40,783 bases of DNA from an uncultured Chitinophagaceae bacterium (GTDB lineage: Bacteria > Bacteroidota > Bacteroidia > Chitinophagales > Chitinophagaceae): assembly GCA_937996595.1 (NCBI GenBank), contig CALKVC010000108.1, forward strand, positions 1-40,783, read 5' to 3'. This document shows positions 33,628 to 40,783 of the stretch, piece after piece. The notes under the pieces were generated by a model that had not been told where the DNA came from, searched no databases, and worked only from the letters and a program-made list of their open reading frames with translations. The position numbers and the translations under genes are program-made. The number at the start of each line of letters is the position of its first letter. Position 1 is the first letter of the stretch.

Positions 33628-34364
33628 AATCCATTCCAAAGTTTCCAGTTTTCCTCTGCCTGCAATACCAGCATTTCAAAGCCATTTTTTATCGTAGCGC
33701 CCTGATCAAGTCCATGTAACAGGAACCTGCTGTTTGCCGGCTTGTAAATGAGGTCGTAAAGCAGGTGATAACGGTTAAGAAACTTATAAGGTATAACAGG
33801 TTCTTCCTGTTCGTGAGGATACATACCAACCGGGGTACAGTTTATGATGAGGGTATGTTCCCTGATAACCTGTTCATTGATTGAACTGTAATTGATAAAT
33901 CCGGATGCAGGATTGTTATGGCGGGTTACTACCAGGAAACCGATCTCTAATTTTTTAAGCACATATTGTACTGCTTTGGATGCTCCCCCGGATCCCAGTA
34001 CGAGAGCCCTTGAATGATGTTCCTTCAGCAACGGCCTTAAAGACATTTCGAAGCCCTTTATATCGGTATTATAACCGGTAAGCCTACCCGCAGTTATGCA
34101 AATACAGTTTACAGCGCCTGCCTCTGAAGCTTCCTTATCAACCGCATCCAGCAGGTTCATCACAGATTCCTTGTAAGGGATGGTTACGGCAAGGCCTTTT
34201 AAGCCGGGTTCATGCTGCAGCAATACAGGCAATTTGCCTATTTCGTCCAGTTCAAACAACTGGAAGCGGCAGCCGGGGATATGTTCCCGGGTAAATTTAT
34301 CGGTAAAGTATTGTTTTGAAAAAGAGTGCCCAAGCGGGTAGCCTATCAAACCATATACATTCAT
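33624..34364 (-). CDS. aroE: Shikimate dehydrogenase
   Basis: NADPH-dependent reduction of 3-dehydroshikimate to shikimate in aromatic amino acid synthesis; 246 residues. N-terminal substrate-binding motifs are GYPLGHSFSKQYF and VTIPYKE with catalytic Lys65, AVNCI with Asn86 and NTDIKGF with Asp101; the cofactor domain has the glycine-rich GSGGASKAV. The gene starts inside the comA stop codon (TGATG, 1-nt overlap), so it is translated by coupling to comA. It is slightly short for the family but complete. Confidence 0.95.
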   Translation of the reverse strand: MNVYGLIGYPLGHSFSKQYFTDKFTREHIPGCRFQLFELDEIGKLPVLLQHEPGLKGLAVTIPYKESVMNLLDAVDKEASEAGAVNCICITAGRLTGYNTDIKGFEMSLRPLLKEHHSRALVLGSGGASKAVQYVLKKLEIGFLVVTRHNNPASGFINYSSINEQVIREHTLIINCTPVGMYPHEQEEPVIPYKFLNRYHLLYDLIYKPANSRFLLHGLDQGATIKNGFEMLVLQAEENWKLWNGL

Positions 34365-35134
34365 CAGGCTGTTTCTTTATCGAGGTATAAATGAAACGTA
34401 TCGCCACGCAGCCCGATCCTCATGGCTTCCAGTGGAATTACTTCACCCGGAGCGATGTTCCCCAGGTTTACATTACACCCGATGAGTTCGAGGAAATATA
34501 ACTGCTGTGCCTTTTGTGGCGCTTCCCAAATGATCTTTTGTTCAGGGATCTGTGTAAGGATTTCCTGTACAAGGCCTTCCCTTACTTCACCGCTTCCCCG
34601 GTAAATACCCACATTACCTGCTTCCCTGGCTTCTGCAATCACATAAGTAGCGCCTGCATCCAGTTCTGCCCGCATCAGTTCTATCCATTTATACGGCGGA
34701 ATGATATGGGTTGCATCCTTACTGCCCACCTCACTAAGTACTATGCCATGTTTGGTTAGTTTTTCAATATAGCCGCATTTTTCGGCATGAGGAATGGTGA
34801 TAGACCCATCGCTTACTTCCATATAACTGATACCAAATTCTTTGCACATGTTTATATAGTCATCAAACTGGTTCCTGATAAGGAATGCTTCAAAGAGAGT
34901 GCCTCCAAAATAAATGGCCATATCATGTGAACGGTAAACTTCCAGTTTTTCGCGCAGATGCGGTGTAACAAAGGCGGTTCCAAAACCAAGCTTCACAATA
35001 TCTACATGTGGCTGGCAGGCGCTCATGAAATTTTTCGCTTCTTCCACGCTCAGGCCTTTATCCATCACCATCGTGATGCCATGATTGCGTGGTTTGGTAT
35101 TCCTTTCCGGTATCTGGTTCAGGTTGAAATTCAT
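34364..35134 (-). CDS. comA: Phosphosulfolactate synthase (ComA family)
   Basis: Adds sulfite to phosphoenolpyruvate to give (2R)-phospho-3-sulfolactate, a step first known from coenzyme M synthesis; 256 residues. Family segments are GITMVMDKGLSVEEAKNFM, VDIVKLGFGTAF, YFGGTLFEAFLI, YMEVSDGSITIPHAEK, ATYVIAEARE and the late IWEAPQKAQQLYFLELIG. Bacteria without coenzyme M also carry the gene; in Bacteroidota a link to sulfonate or sulfonolipid metabolism is possible but not shown here, since no other sulfonate gene is in the window. It is the first gene of the comA-aroE pair, with a TATCTTTG box 21 bp before the ATG. Confidence 0.88.
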   Translation of the reverse strand: MNFNLNQIPERNTKPRNHGITMVMDKGLSVEEAKNFMSACQPHVDIVKLGFGTAFVTPHLREKLEVYRSHDMAIYFGGTLFEAFLIRNQFDDYINMCKEFGISYMEVSDGSITIPHAEKCGYIEKLTKHGIVLSEVGSKDATHIIPPYKWIELMRAELDAGATYVIAEAREAGNVGIYRGSGEVREGLVQEILTQIPEQKIIWEAPQKAQQLYFLELIGCNVNLGNIAPGEVIPLEAMRIGLRGDTFHLYLDKETA

Positions 35135-35154
35135 GCTGTATGAGATTTATACAG

Positions 35155-35162
35155 CAAAGATA
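35155..35162 (-). promoter_or_regulatory. -7 box for comA-aroE
   Basis: TATCTTTG on the minus strand, 21 bp upstream of the comA ATG, matches TAnnTTTG. A TTTG further upstream is spaced too far (about 25 bp) to be a good -33. Confidence 0.45.
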
Positions 35163-35202
35163 TTTAAAGCATGGTAATAACGGTTAACAAAAACCGGAAG
35201 GG

Positions 35203-36624
35203 TCAGCGTGATTTCTTTTTTTTAAACCTGGCAATAATTTCAATTACCGGTTGCTGTTGCAGCATAGACGGATTAATTTCAATGATATGTTTTATCAGCC
35301 GGGGATTAACAGACATACCCTGTTCGAGCCATATGATTGCTTCCTTTGACCTCCCGGAAGCAAAGAGGAAAAGGCTTTTATAAAAAATGAAAACCGGCTT
35401 TGAATCCATTTGTTCAATGGCAAAGTTTGCATATTCAAATCCTTCTTCAAAAAGCCCGGCTTTGTAGAGGCATTTCAATAATTCTATCCATCCGGCTGCG
35501 CTTTTTGGCCTTATCCGCACTACATTACCGAAACAGGTTATGGCTTCGTCTACATGGCCCAGTTCCATATGGCACCTGCCCATGGACAGGTTATAATCGG
35601 GCTGCATGCGGTGAATCTTAAGGGCAATTTCCAGCACTTTTACCGCATTATTCCAGTTGGCTTCATTCATGTAAGTGCAGGCAATCTTATGATGCAACTG
35701 GCTGTCTTCTGGGTTAAGGTGGCTGGCTTTTTTATAATTAAACCTTGCCTGTGCATAATTTTTTAGTTTGTCGTGGCAATGGCCGATGGCTTCATATATC
35801 ACCGCTTCCGGCATGGCCAGTTCCAGTACTTTTTCCAGTACTTCAATGGCATCGCGGAACTTACGGAGTTTCATAAAGGCATCGCCCATATTCCGGTAAG
35901 CAAAATCAAATTTTTCGTCAATAGCTACTGCATACTGGTATGCATCAATACCTTTCTCATATAATTTCAATCCCTGGTAAGCAGCGCCCAGGTTAAACCA
36001 TGCCAGTTCGTTGAATGGAAATTCGTCCAGAATCTGCTGGTGCAATTTTATGCTTTCTTCATTCCTGCCGGTAAAATCTGTCCAGAAACAAATCTTATAC
36101 AGTGCTTCTTCGTTGCAGGGATCCAATTGCAGGATTAGTGTGAGGCAATCAAACACTTTTTCAAAATTCTCATAATCATCATACACATCAGCCAGTTCAA
36201 AAAGCAGGTCAAGTTTTTCATCCCCTTCAAAAACGCCTATCGCTTCTTCCAGCAAGGCTGCAGCTTTTTCCTGCTGGTCGAGCGCCAGGAAAGCATCTGT
36301 TTTTAAAATATATAATGAAATATCTGTACTGTCAAACAGTTCAGCCTGGTCAAGTATATGCAGGGCTTCTTTATATTTTCTGAGTGAAATAAGCAGGTCG
36401 GCTTTTTTTATCAGGAGTGAGCCGGAATAGGGAAATTGCCCAATGGCCATATTAACAGCTTCCAGTGCCTCGTTAAACTGTTCCCTGTCATCATAGTAAT
36501 CAACAATACGTTCGAAGCCTTCTTCTTCAATATATGAATTGTTTTTCCCGGATTTCAGATTGGCGTAAAGCTGCAATAATTCTTTCAGTTCTTCACGGTC
36601 TTGCCTGTAAGGGTTTTTACTCAT
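35203..36624 (-). CDS. Tetratricopeptide-repeat protein
   Basis: A 473-residue cytosolic protein built almost entirely of TPR helical pairs; about ten repeats can be followed, such as YKEALHILDQAELFDSTD, AWFNLGAAYQGLKLYEKGIDAYQYA, AYRNMGDAFMKLRKFRDAIEVLEK and HHKIACTYMNEANWNNAVKVLE. An in-frame ATG at 36705 would add 27 residues of hydrophobic, unrelated sequence; ATG at 36624 (MSKNPYRQDREELKELL) is preferred. The C-terminus is basic (KKKKSR). TPR arrays mediate protein-protein contacts; the partner cannot be inferred. It lies 68 bp upstream of comA on the same strand, but comA has its own -7 box, so co-transcription is uncertain. Confidence 0.88.
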   Translation of the reverse strand: MSKNPYRQDREELKELLQLYANLKSGKNNSYIEEEGFERIVDYYDDREQFNEALEAVNMAIGQFPYSGSLLIKKADLLISLRKYKEALHILDQAELFDSTDISLYILKTDAFLALDQQEKAAALLEEAIGVFEGDEKLDLLFELADVYDDYENFEKVFDCLTLILQLDPCNEEALYKICFWTDFTGRNEESIKLHQQILDEFPFNELAWFNLGAAYQGLKLYEKGIDAYQYAVAIDEKFDFAYRNMGDAFMKLRKFRDAIEVLEKVLELAMPEAVIYEAIGHCHDKLKNYAQARFNYKKASHLNPEDSQLHHKIACTYMNEANWNNAVKVLEIALKIHRMQPDYNLSMGRCHMELGHVDEAITCFGNVVRIRPKSAAGWIELLKCLYKAGLFEEGFEYANFAIEQMDSKPVFIFYKSLFLFASGRSKEAIIWLEQGMSVNPRLIKHIIEINPSMLQQQPVIEIIARFKKKKSR

Positions 36625-36761
36625 GGGTTTATCGGTTGTTGTAATATAAAGAATATTTAAATAAAAACAATATTTTATTTGAAAAAAGTGAAAAAAAGTG
36701 CCCAATTTTCATATTTAAAAAAATGTTTGATGAACGGTAAGAAATAATGGATTTATATTAA

Positions 36762-36769
36762 TATATTTG
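36762..36769 (+). promoter_or_regulatory. -7 box for the small secreted protein gene
   Basis: TATATTTG, 22 bp before the ATG at 36791. No -33 TTTG lies at the proper distance. Confidence 0.45.
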
Positions 36770-36790
36770 TTTGAGTTAAATAATGTTAAA

Positions 36791-37144
36791 ATGACCAAAA
36801 TAGCCAGAAAAATACTGTTATTGGGTATTCTTACAGGTGCCATGCTTGTGTCATTTGCTGACCGGGGTGCCGGTAAAAAATCCAGGAATAAAGTTGTCCT
36901 GAATATTAACACCAACAACAACTCTTTAAAGAATTCCATTTCATTTAACCTGAAAGCCGGGTTAAAATATAAAGGAAGCCTGCTAAGCAATACACAGCAG
37001 CAGAATAATTCTATCGTATCAAGTGAGTTGGTAACATACCAGAAGGGTAACAGCATTTATATTATACCTTACAAACAAAAGATCATTGTTCCCGAAATCA
37101 AACAGGGATATACCGGTTTAAAACTGATTATAAAAACTTATTAA
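36791..37144 (+). CDS. Small exported hypothetical protein
   Basis: A 117-residue protein without a recognised family. ATG at 36791 (MTKIARKILLLGILTG) gives a signal peptide of about 25 residues (cleavage near SFADRG) and fits the -7 box; the ATG at 36767 overlaps that box and is rejected. The mature part is basic, rich in Lys, Asn and Ser (KKSRNKVVLNINTNNNSLKN) and predicted to be mostly beta strand (IYIIPYKQKIIVPEIKQG). A strong terminator follows, so it is a single-gene unit. It is probably periplasmic or surface located. Confidence 0.65.
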   Translation: MTKIARKILLLGILTGAMLVSFADRGAGKKSRNKVVLNINTNNNSLKNSISFNLKAGLKYKGSLLSNTQQQNNSIVSSELVTYQKGNSIYIIPYKQKIIVPEIKQGYTGLKLIIKTY

Positions 37145-37169
37145 GAATCCGCAGTTGCGGATTTTTTTA
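37145..37169 (+). terminator. Intrinsic terminator of the small exported protein gene
   Basis: Stem AATCCGCA (37146-37153) / TGCGGATT (37156-37163) followed by seven T, directly after the stop codon. Confidence 0.9.
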
Positions 37170-37199
37170 TGCTTATCCTTTTTCAACATCCATTACCTG

Positions 37200-37859
37200 T
37201 TATCCCTTTTTCAATTGCTGGTTTTCATCATAGGTCATAACCCTGAAACCCGTTTTAGGAACTTCAAACTTACTGGCCGGAATATTATCATAATTGATGC
37301 CTGTTAGCGTATATGTAAATTTCAGTTTTCCGGATTCCAATTCATAATAAACAGGTATACCCGGTATTTGAGCAAATGCATTATTGTATTCCTTATTGGC
37401 AAGGGTTATATCCGGATAAAAATAAACGATAAAATCTTTCCCCTCCTCAGTTTTAGCAATCGCTTTCCTGCAGGTATAACCAGCCATCGAATGTTCTGAT
37501 TTATCAATACTGAATGTTAGATTCCTGAAATACTGGTTTTTCTGTTTCCAGTTATCCCTGGTAAGGGTAATCATCAGTTTCTGGCCACTGTACTCTTTTA
37601 AGATGAACCCGTTTCCTGTTTTGGCATCAAAGAGGTTAGACTCTTTTCCCAATGAACTTACCATATCGCTCCTGCTATCTGTTTTTCGTACATACAGGTT
37701 TAAAGTGGCGCCATCAAGCGGCTTTGCCGTATTACCTTTATCATTGAGGGATACTATTGAAATGTTGTACACGAGTGATGCCTCGTTCACTTCTTTTTGA
37801 GCGTAAGAAACCTGCAGGAAACCCATTAACGTACAACAAGCTACTATGATATTTCTCAT
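37200..37859 (-). CDS. GLPGLI-like exported protein
   Basis: About 219 residues with a signal peptide (MRNIIVACCTLMGFLQ, ending SYAQ). The body resembles the Bacteroidota GLPGLI family: TFSIDKSEHSMAGYTCRKAIA, then YFYPDITL and IPGIPVYYELESGKLKFT, where PGIPV corresponds to the GLPGLI-type motif. Function is unknown; members are exported. Start choice is open: in-frame ATGs at 37868, 37877, 37889 and 37925 extend it by 3 to 22 residues, and 37859 gives the cleanest signal peptide. Near-consensus boxes TATCTTTA (37900-37893) and TTCATTTG (37930-37923) lie upstream. It converges on the small exported protein gene. Confidence 0.72.
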   Translation of the reverse strand: MRNIIVACCTLMGFLQVSYAQKEVNEASLVYNISIVSLNDKGNTAKPLDGATLNLYVRKTDSRSDMVSSLGKESNLFDAKTGNGFILKEYSGQKLMITLTRDNWKQKNQYFRNLTFSIDKSEHSMAGYTCRKAIAKTEEGKDFIVYFYPDITLANKEYNNAFAQIPGIPVYYELESGKLKFTYTLTGINYDNIPASKFEVPKTGFRVMTYDENQQLKKG

Positions 37860-37939
37860 CTTGCACATACCGTTCATATTTGTTTTCATACTTAAAGATA
37901 ATATAATCTCATGCCAAAAAATCAAATGAAAACCGGCAG

Positions 37940-37970
37940 AAAAAAACCTGCACGTAACAAGTGCAGGTTT
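37940..37970 (-). terminator. Intrinsic terminator of yidC
   Basis: Stem AAACCTGCAC (37944-37953) / GTGCAGGTTT (37961-37970) with a 7-nt loop and a T-run on the minus strand. Confidence 0.85.
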
Positions 37971-37993
37971 TCAGGAAACATTAACTAATTATT

Positions 37994-39832
37994 TTACTTT
38001 TTGCCGGATTTATTCTTCATTTCCTGCAATTTTTTCTGGCTTTCCTGCATGGCAGCAATTCGTTCCTGGAGTTTGGATTGCTTAACAGGTTTCTTCATAT
38101 TCTCCTTAATTTGTTCCAATATCTTATCGTGATTGATAATATATTTCTGGATGATAACCTGCAGGATCAATGTAATAGTGTTTGAAACGGTATAATACCA
38201 GGTTAATGCAGCCGGCAGTTTGTTGAAAACACCTAATAACAGCACCGGGAAAATGTAAGGCATATACTTCATCAGCGGATTGCTGTTATCCTGCATGGTA
38301 CTCATGCTGTAAATGGAAATAAGTAAACTGGTTATAACAGCAGTGAGTGTGAACAGGCTTACATGGTCGCCATAAAACGGTACATCAAATGGGAGTTTGG
38401 CAATTGAATCATACGCTGCCAGGTCATTAGCCCACAAGAAATTCTTGCCCCGCAGGTCTATGTTCGACTGGAAAAAATAATACAGCGACATGAAAATCGG
38501 AATCTGAAGCAAAGCCGGTAAACAACCACCCAGCGGGTTAACGCCGGCCGACCGCCACAATTTCATTTGCTCCATGCCAAATGCCTGCTGATCGTCTTTG
38601 TATTTTGCCTTAAGCGCATCTACTTCTGGTTTCAGCACTTTCATCTTGGCACCGGAAAGGTAGCTCTTGTATAAAATCGGTGAAGTGATAAGCCTGATTA
38701 ATAAAGTAAGTAATAATACAACGATACCCATGCTGGCCACATATTTCTGCAGAAAATCAAATACTGGCAGCAGGAAATGGCGGTTGATATATTTTACAAA
38801 AGCAAATACACCGCTTCCATAAGGTACCATCTCTTCCATCCTGTTATTGTATTTTTTCAGGATATTATAATCACTGGGCCCGTAATACAGTTGCAGTTGC
38901 ACATTATCTGTACCGCCTGAAGATAATTTTAGTTTTGCATTTGCAACAGACCTGGCAATGTAATGTGCTGCCGTATCATCCCCTGCGGGTGTTTTCCACT
39001 GAATCGCTGCACTGTTAAATTTATTTTTCGCAAGCAAAGCGGTTGCAAAAAATTGCTGTTTCACACTTAACCAGTCTACCGGCTTAGAAAATTCCACTTC
39101 ATCTCCTGTACCGAGGTATTCAAAATCAAAACTTTCATTTTTAAGGTAACAGATATGTGTTTGGGTCTGTTCATATTTATGATCTTTCTCCACCTGTTCT
39201 GTTTCATTTTGCCAAAGCAGGCCCATGGTGTTTTGGGTAAACAGCCTGTCTGATCCTTTTAACAAGATATTGAAATCTACCAGGTAATTATCCGGGTGAA
39301 TGGTATATTGGTGCCTGATTTCTTTACCGGTTGAATCTGAAGCGGTAAATGTTACCGTTTTAGATTTATCATTGTTTTCCGTAACAGCGCCGGGAGAAAA
39401 AATCAGATTTTCTGTTTCAGCGGTTTGGTTTGCATCAGCATTGATCCTGTACGTGAGTTTATTAAAATTCCCTTCCTGCAGGATAACCGGTGTACCATCT
39501 AGTTTTTTGTATTTCTTCAACTCAACCCTGGATGGCTGGGCTCCTTTATTGGTGAAAGTAATTTTAAGCACTTCGTTTTCAACAGTTGTAAATTGTTGCT
39601 GATAAGGACCTGCGCCAAATGCGGCGGTCTGCCCGGCAATACGTTGCGAATCTGCCTTTGCTGCATCTTTTTTAACGGCAGCGCTATCTGGTTTGGGCTT
39701 GGTTGCAGCAATTGAATCAGCAATCCTTTTCTGTTCACCTTCATAAGCCAGCCTGCTTTTGCTGTTAATGACAAACATCGCTATCAACAATGCACCTATC
39801 AGCACAAAACCTATCACCGTATTTCTATCCAT
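37994..39832 (-). CDS. yidC: YidC membrane protein insertase
   Basis: Inner-membrane insertase of the YidC/Oxa1/Alb3 family that inserts and folds membrane proteins with or without SecYEG; 612 residues from the start used here. ATG at 39832 (MDRNTVIGFVLIGALLI) is the usual Bacteroidota start; the frame extends to 39859, which would overlap the promoter. Order: N-terminal membrane helix (about 5-25), large periplasmic domain (about 60-340), then the conserved five-helix region with LPVFDFLQKYV, GIVVLLLTLLIRLITSPI, the hydrophilic-groove arginine in that segment, NPLGGCLPALLQIPIFMSLY and the last helices. The tail is Lys-rich and coiled-coil-like (LQERIAAMQESQKKLQEM). It lies downstream of rplY but with a terminator and promoter between them. 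Confidence 0.96.
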   Translation of the reverse strand: MDRNTVIGFVLIGALLIAMFVINSKSRLAYEGEQKRIADSIAATKPKPDSAAVKKDAAKADSQRIAGQTAAFGAGPYQQQFTTVENEVLKITFTNKGAQPSRVELKKYKKLDGTPVILQEGNFNKLTYRINADANQTAETENLIFSPGAVTENNDKSKTVTFTASDSTGKEIRHQYTIHPDNYLVDFNILLKGSDRLFTQNTMGLLWQNETEQVEKDHKYEQTQTHICYLKNESFDFEYLGTGDEVEFSKPVDWLSVKQQFFATALLAKNKFNSAAIQWKTPAGDDTAAHYIARSVANAKLKLSSGGTDNVQLQLYYGPSDYNILKKYNNRMEEMVPYGSGVFAFVKYINRHFLLPVFDFLQKYVASMGIVVLLLTLLIRLITSPILYKSYLSGAKMKVLKPEVDALKAKYKDDQQAFGMEQMKLWRSAGVNPLGGCLPALLQIPIFMSLYYFFQSNIDLRGKNFLWANDLAAYDSIAKLPFDVPFYGDHVSLFTLTAVITSLLISIYSMSTMQDNSNPLMKYMPYIFPVLLLGVFNKLPAALTWYYTVSNTITLILQVIIQKYIINHDKILEQIKENMKKPVKQSKLQERIAAMQESQKKLQEMKNKSGKK

Positions 39833-39856
39833 GCCCATAACAAATATTTTGGATGG

Positions 39857-39864
39857 CAAAGGTA
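39857..39864 (-). promoter_or_regulatory. -7 box for yidC
   Basis: TACCTTTG on the minus strand, 25 bp before the ATG at 39832. Confidence 0.55.
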
Positions 39865-39931
39865 ATCAGTTTACAATCACCAATCACAGGTTTTACCTTA
39901 ATATGATTATTTATGCCGGTTGAATATTACA

Positions 39932-39964
39932 ATAAAGCCCTTTCCTGAACAGAAAGGGCTTTAT
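39932..39964 (-). terminator. Intrinsic terminator of rplY
   Basis: Perfect 13-bp stem ATAAAGCCCTTTC (39932-39944) / GAAAGGGCTTTAT (39952-39964) with a 7-nt loop, 20 bp past the rplY stop. Confidence 0.85.
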
Positions 39965-39984
39965 ATAATTTGATAAGATAAAGC

Positions 39985-40620
39985 TTATTTTTTGGCAGCA
40001 GGTGCGGCAGCGGCAGGAGCAGCGGCTTTTGCGGCCGGGGCAGCAGCTTTAGGAGCGGCGGCTTCTTCCTGTTTCAACTGGCGCGTCATGGTAACTGAAG
40101 CGATAGGAATTTTCGGTGAATTCATCACTTCCATATTCGTTGCAATCACATCCTGTACCCGTAAATTTTCATTAAGAGCGAGGTTGCTAAGGTCTACTTC
40201 AATAAACTCTTTCAGGTATTTTGGAAGTGTTTTAACTTTTAAGGATTTCATTTTAGTAACCAGCTTTCCACCTGCTTTTACACCAGCCGGTGTACCAGTG
40301 TATTTCAGTGGAAGGTTGGCAATCACTTTCTTATCTTCAACCAGTTCCAGGAAATCAACGTGCGATAGTGCATCTGTAACCTTATTGAACTGGATATCCT
40401 TAAGGATACAGCGATAGGAATTACCATCTACTTTTACATCAGCCAGCATAAATTCCGGCGTATAAATGATCCCTTTAAACTCAGATGCAGGCGCAGAAAA
40501 ATTAATCTCTGTTTTACCACCGTAAATTACACCTGGCACATGTTGCTGAGAGCGAATCTGGCGGGTGGCTTTTTTTCCGCTTTCGGTCCTCAACTGACCT
40601 TCGATTGTAATTGTTTTCAT
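39985..40620 (-). CDS. rplY: 50S ribosomal protein L25/general stress protein Ctc
   Basis: 5S rRNA-binding protein of the L25/TL5/Ctc family, 211 residues: an N-terminal L25 domain (about 1-90; MKTITIEGQLRTESGKKATR, VPGVIYGG, DIQFNKVTDALSHVDF) and a C-terminal TL5-like beta domain (about 95-180; VKAGGKLVTKMKSLKVKTLP, YLKEFIEVDLSNL). The last 27 residues are a low-complexity Ala/Pro/Lys tail (APAAKAAAPAAAAPAAKK), common in Bacteroidota L25. A -7 box lies 25 bp upstream; beyond it the sequence runs into the 7-bp repeat array at the window end. Confidence 0.96.
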   Translation of the reverse strand: MKTITIEGQLRTESGKKATRQIRSQQHVPGVIYGGKTEINFSAPASEFKGIIYTPEFMLADVKVDGNSYRCILKDIQFNKVTDALSHVDFLELVEDKKVIANLPLKYTGTPAGVKAGGKLVTKMKSLKVKTLPKYLKEFIEVDLSNLALNENLRVQDVIATNMEVMNSPKIPIASVTMTRQLKQEEAAAPKAAAPAAKAAAPAAAAPAAKK

Positions 40621-40644
40621 TATTATTATTTTTTAAATGAGGCG

Positions 40645-40652
40645 CAAAGGTA
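40645..40652 (-). promoter_or_regulatory. -7 box for rplY
   Basis: TACCTTTG on the minus strand, 25 bp before the rplY ATG. Confidence 0.55.
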
Positions 40653-40660
40653 GGGAAATA

Positions 40661-40783
40661 GTTTGATGTTTTATGTTTGAAGTTTGACGAATCAGATTTA
40701 TTTATTTAACTTGCTAAGTAACTGATTATCAAACCTCAAACCTCAAACCTCAAACCTCAAACCTCAAACCTCAAACCTCAAAC
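40661..40783. repeat. Inverted 7-bp tandem repeat array, cut by the window end
   Basis: From 40729 to the end the heptamer TCAAACC is repeated 7.9 times without an error. On the left side (40661-40687) the complement appears as degenerate heptads (GTTTGAT, GTTTTAT, GTTTGAA, GTTTGAC). The arms pair: 40675-40687 with 40729-40741 (12 of 13), and AATCAG (40690-40695) with CTGATT (40722-40727), giving a large hairpin upstream of rplY. Confidence 0.85.

Noticed and set aside
40729..40783. Repeat array as a possible CRISPR
   Set aside because: The unit is 7 bp with no spacers, so it is a simple tandem repeat.

Overview
The window reads as chromosomal DNA of a member of the Bacteroidota, most likely the Chitinophagaceae (inference from protein style, not from a search). 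The signs are secreted proteins ending in type IX secretion (T9SS, Por) C-terminal sorting domains, a TonB-dependent receptor, a DUF5689 lipoprotein, a GLPGLI-like protein, an L25/Ctc ribosomal protein with a long tail, and repeated -7 promoter boxes of the form TAnnTTTG. No phage, IS element, CRISPR array, rRNA or tRNA gene was seen.

Layout. 1-3.3 kb: 3' part of recJ (+) facing htpG (-). 3.5-14.5 kb: a secreted/outer-membrane module. On the minus strand it runs TonB-dependent receptor, DUF5689 lipoprotein, lamin-tail-domain (LTD) protein. Divergently on the plus strand lie a secreted endonuclease/exonuclease/phosphatase (EEP) family enzyme and a second LTD protein. The two LTD proteins are paralogues that bracket the module, and I infer an extracellular nucleic-acid or phosphoester scavenging locus. 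14.5-19.7 kb: a PolB-like 3'-5' exonuclease, an outer-membrane beta-barrel protein, a YXWGXW protein, a MATE transporter, a DUF998 membrane protein and an HD phosphohydrolase. 19.8-22.7 kb: a large Asp-box beta-propeller protein sorted by T9SS.

22.9-30.7 kb: the str genes rpsL-rpsG and fusA lie in the usual order and strand but are separated by about 4.8 kb holding three plus-strand genes: a P-domain/lysyl-oxidase-like secreted protein, a DUF4919 protein and a TfoX-N protein. fusA has its own promoter, with both -33 and -7 boxes visible, and an unusually long leader. 30.9-33.5 kb: ilvE (-) diverging from a hypothetical-rdgB-thioesterase operon (+). 33.6-36.6 kb: comA-aroE (coupled by a TGATG overlap) and a TPR protein. 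36.8-40.6 kb: a small secreted hypothetical, a GLPGLI-like protein, yidC and rplY. The window ends inside a 7-bp tandem repeat array.

The two most noteworthy objects are the lysyl-oxidase-like protein, in which the Cu-binding His triad and the Lys/Tyr pair of the LTQ cofactor all appear conserved, and the symmetric LTD/nuclease/receptor module.
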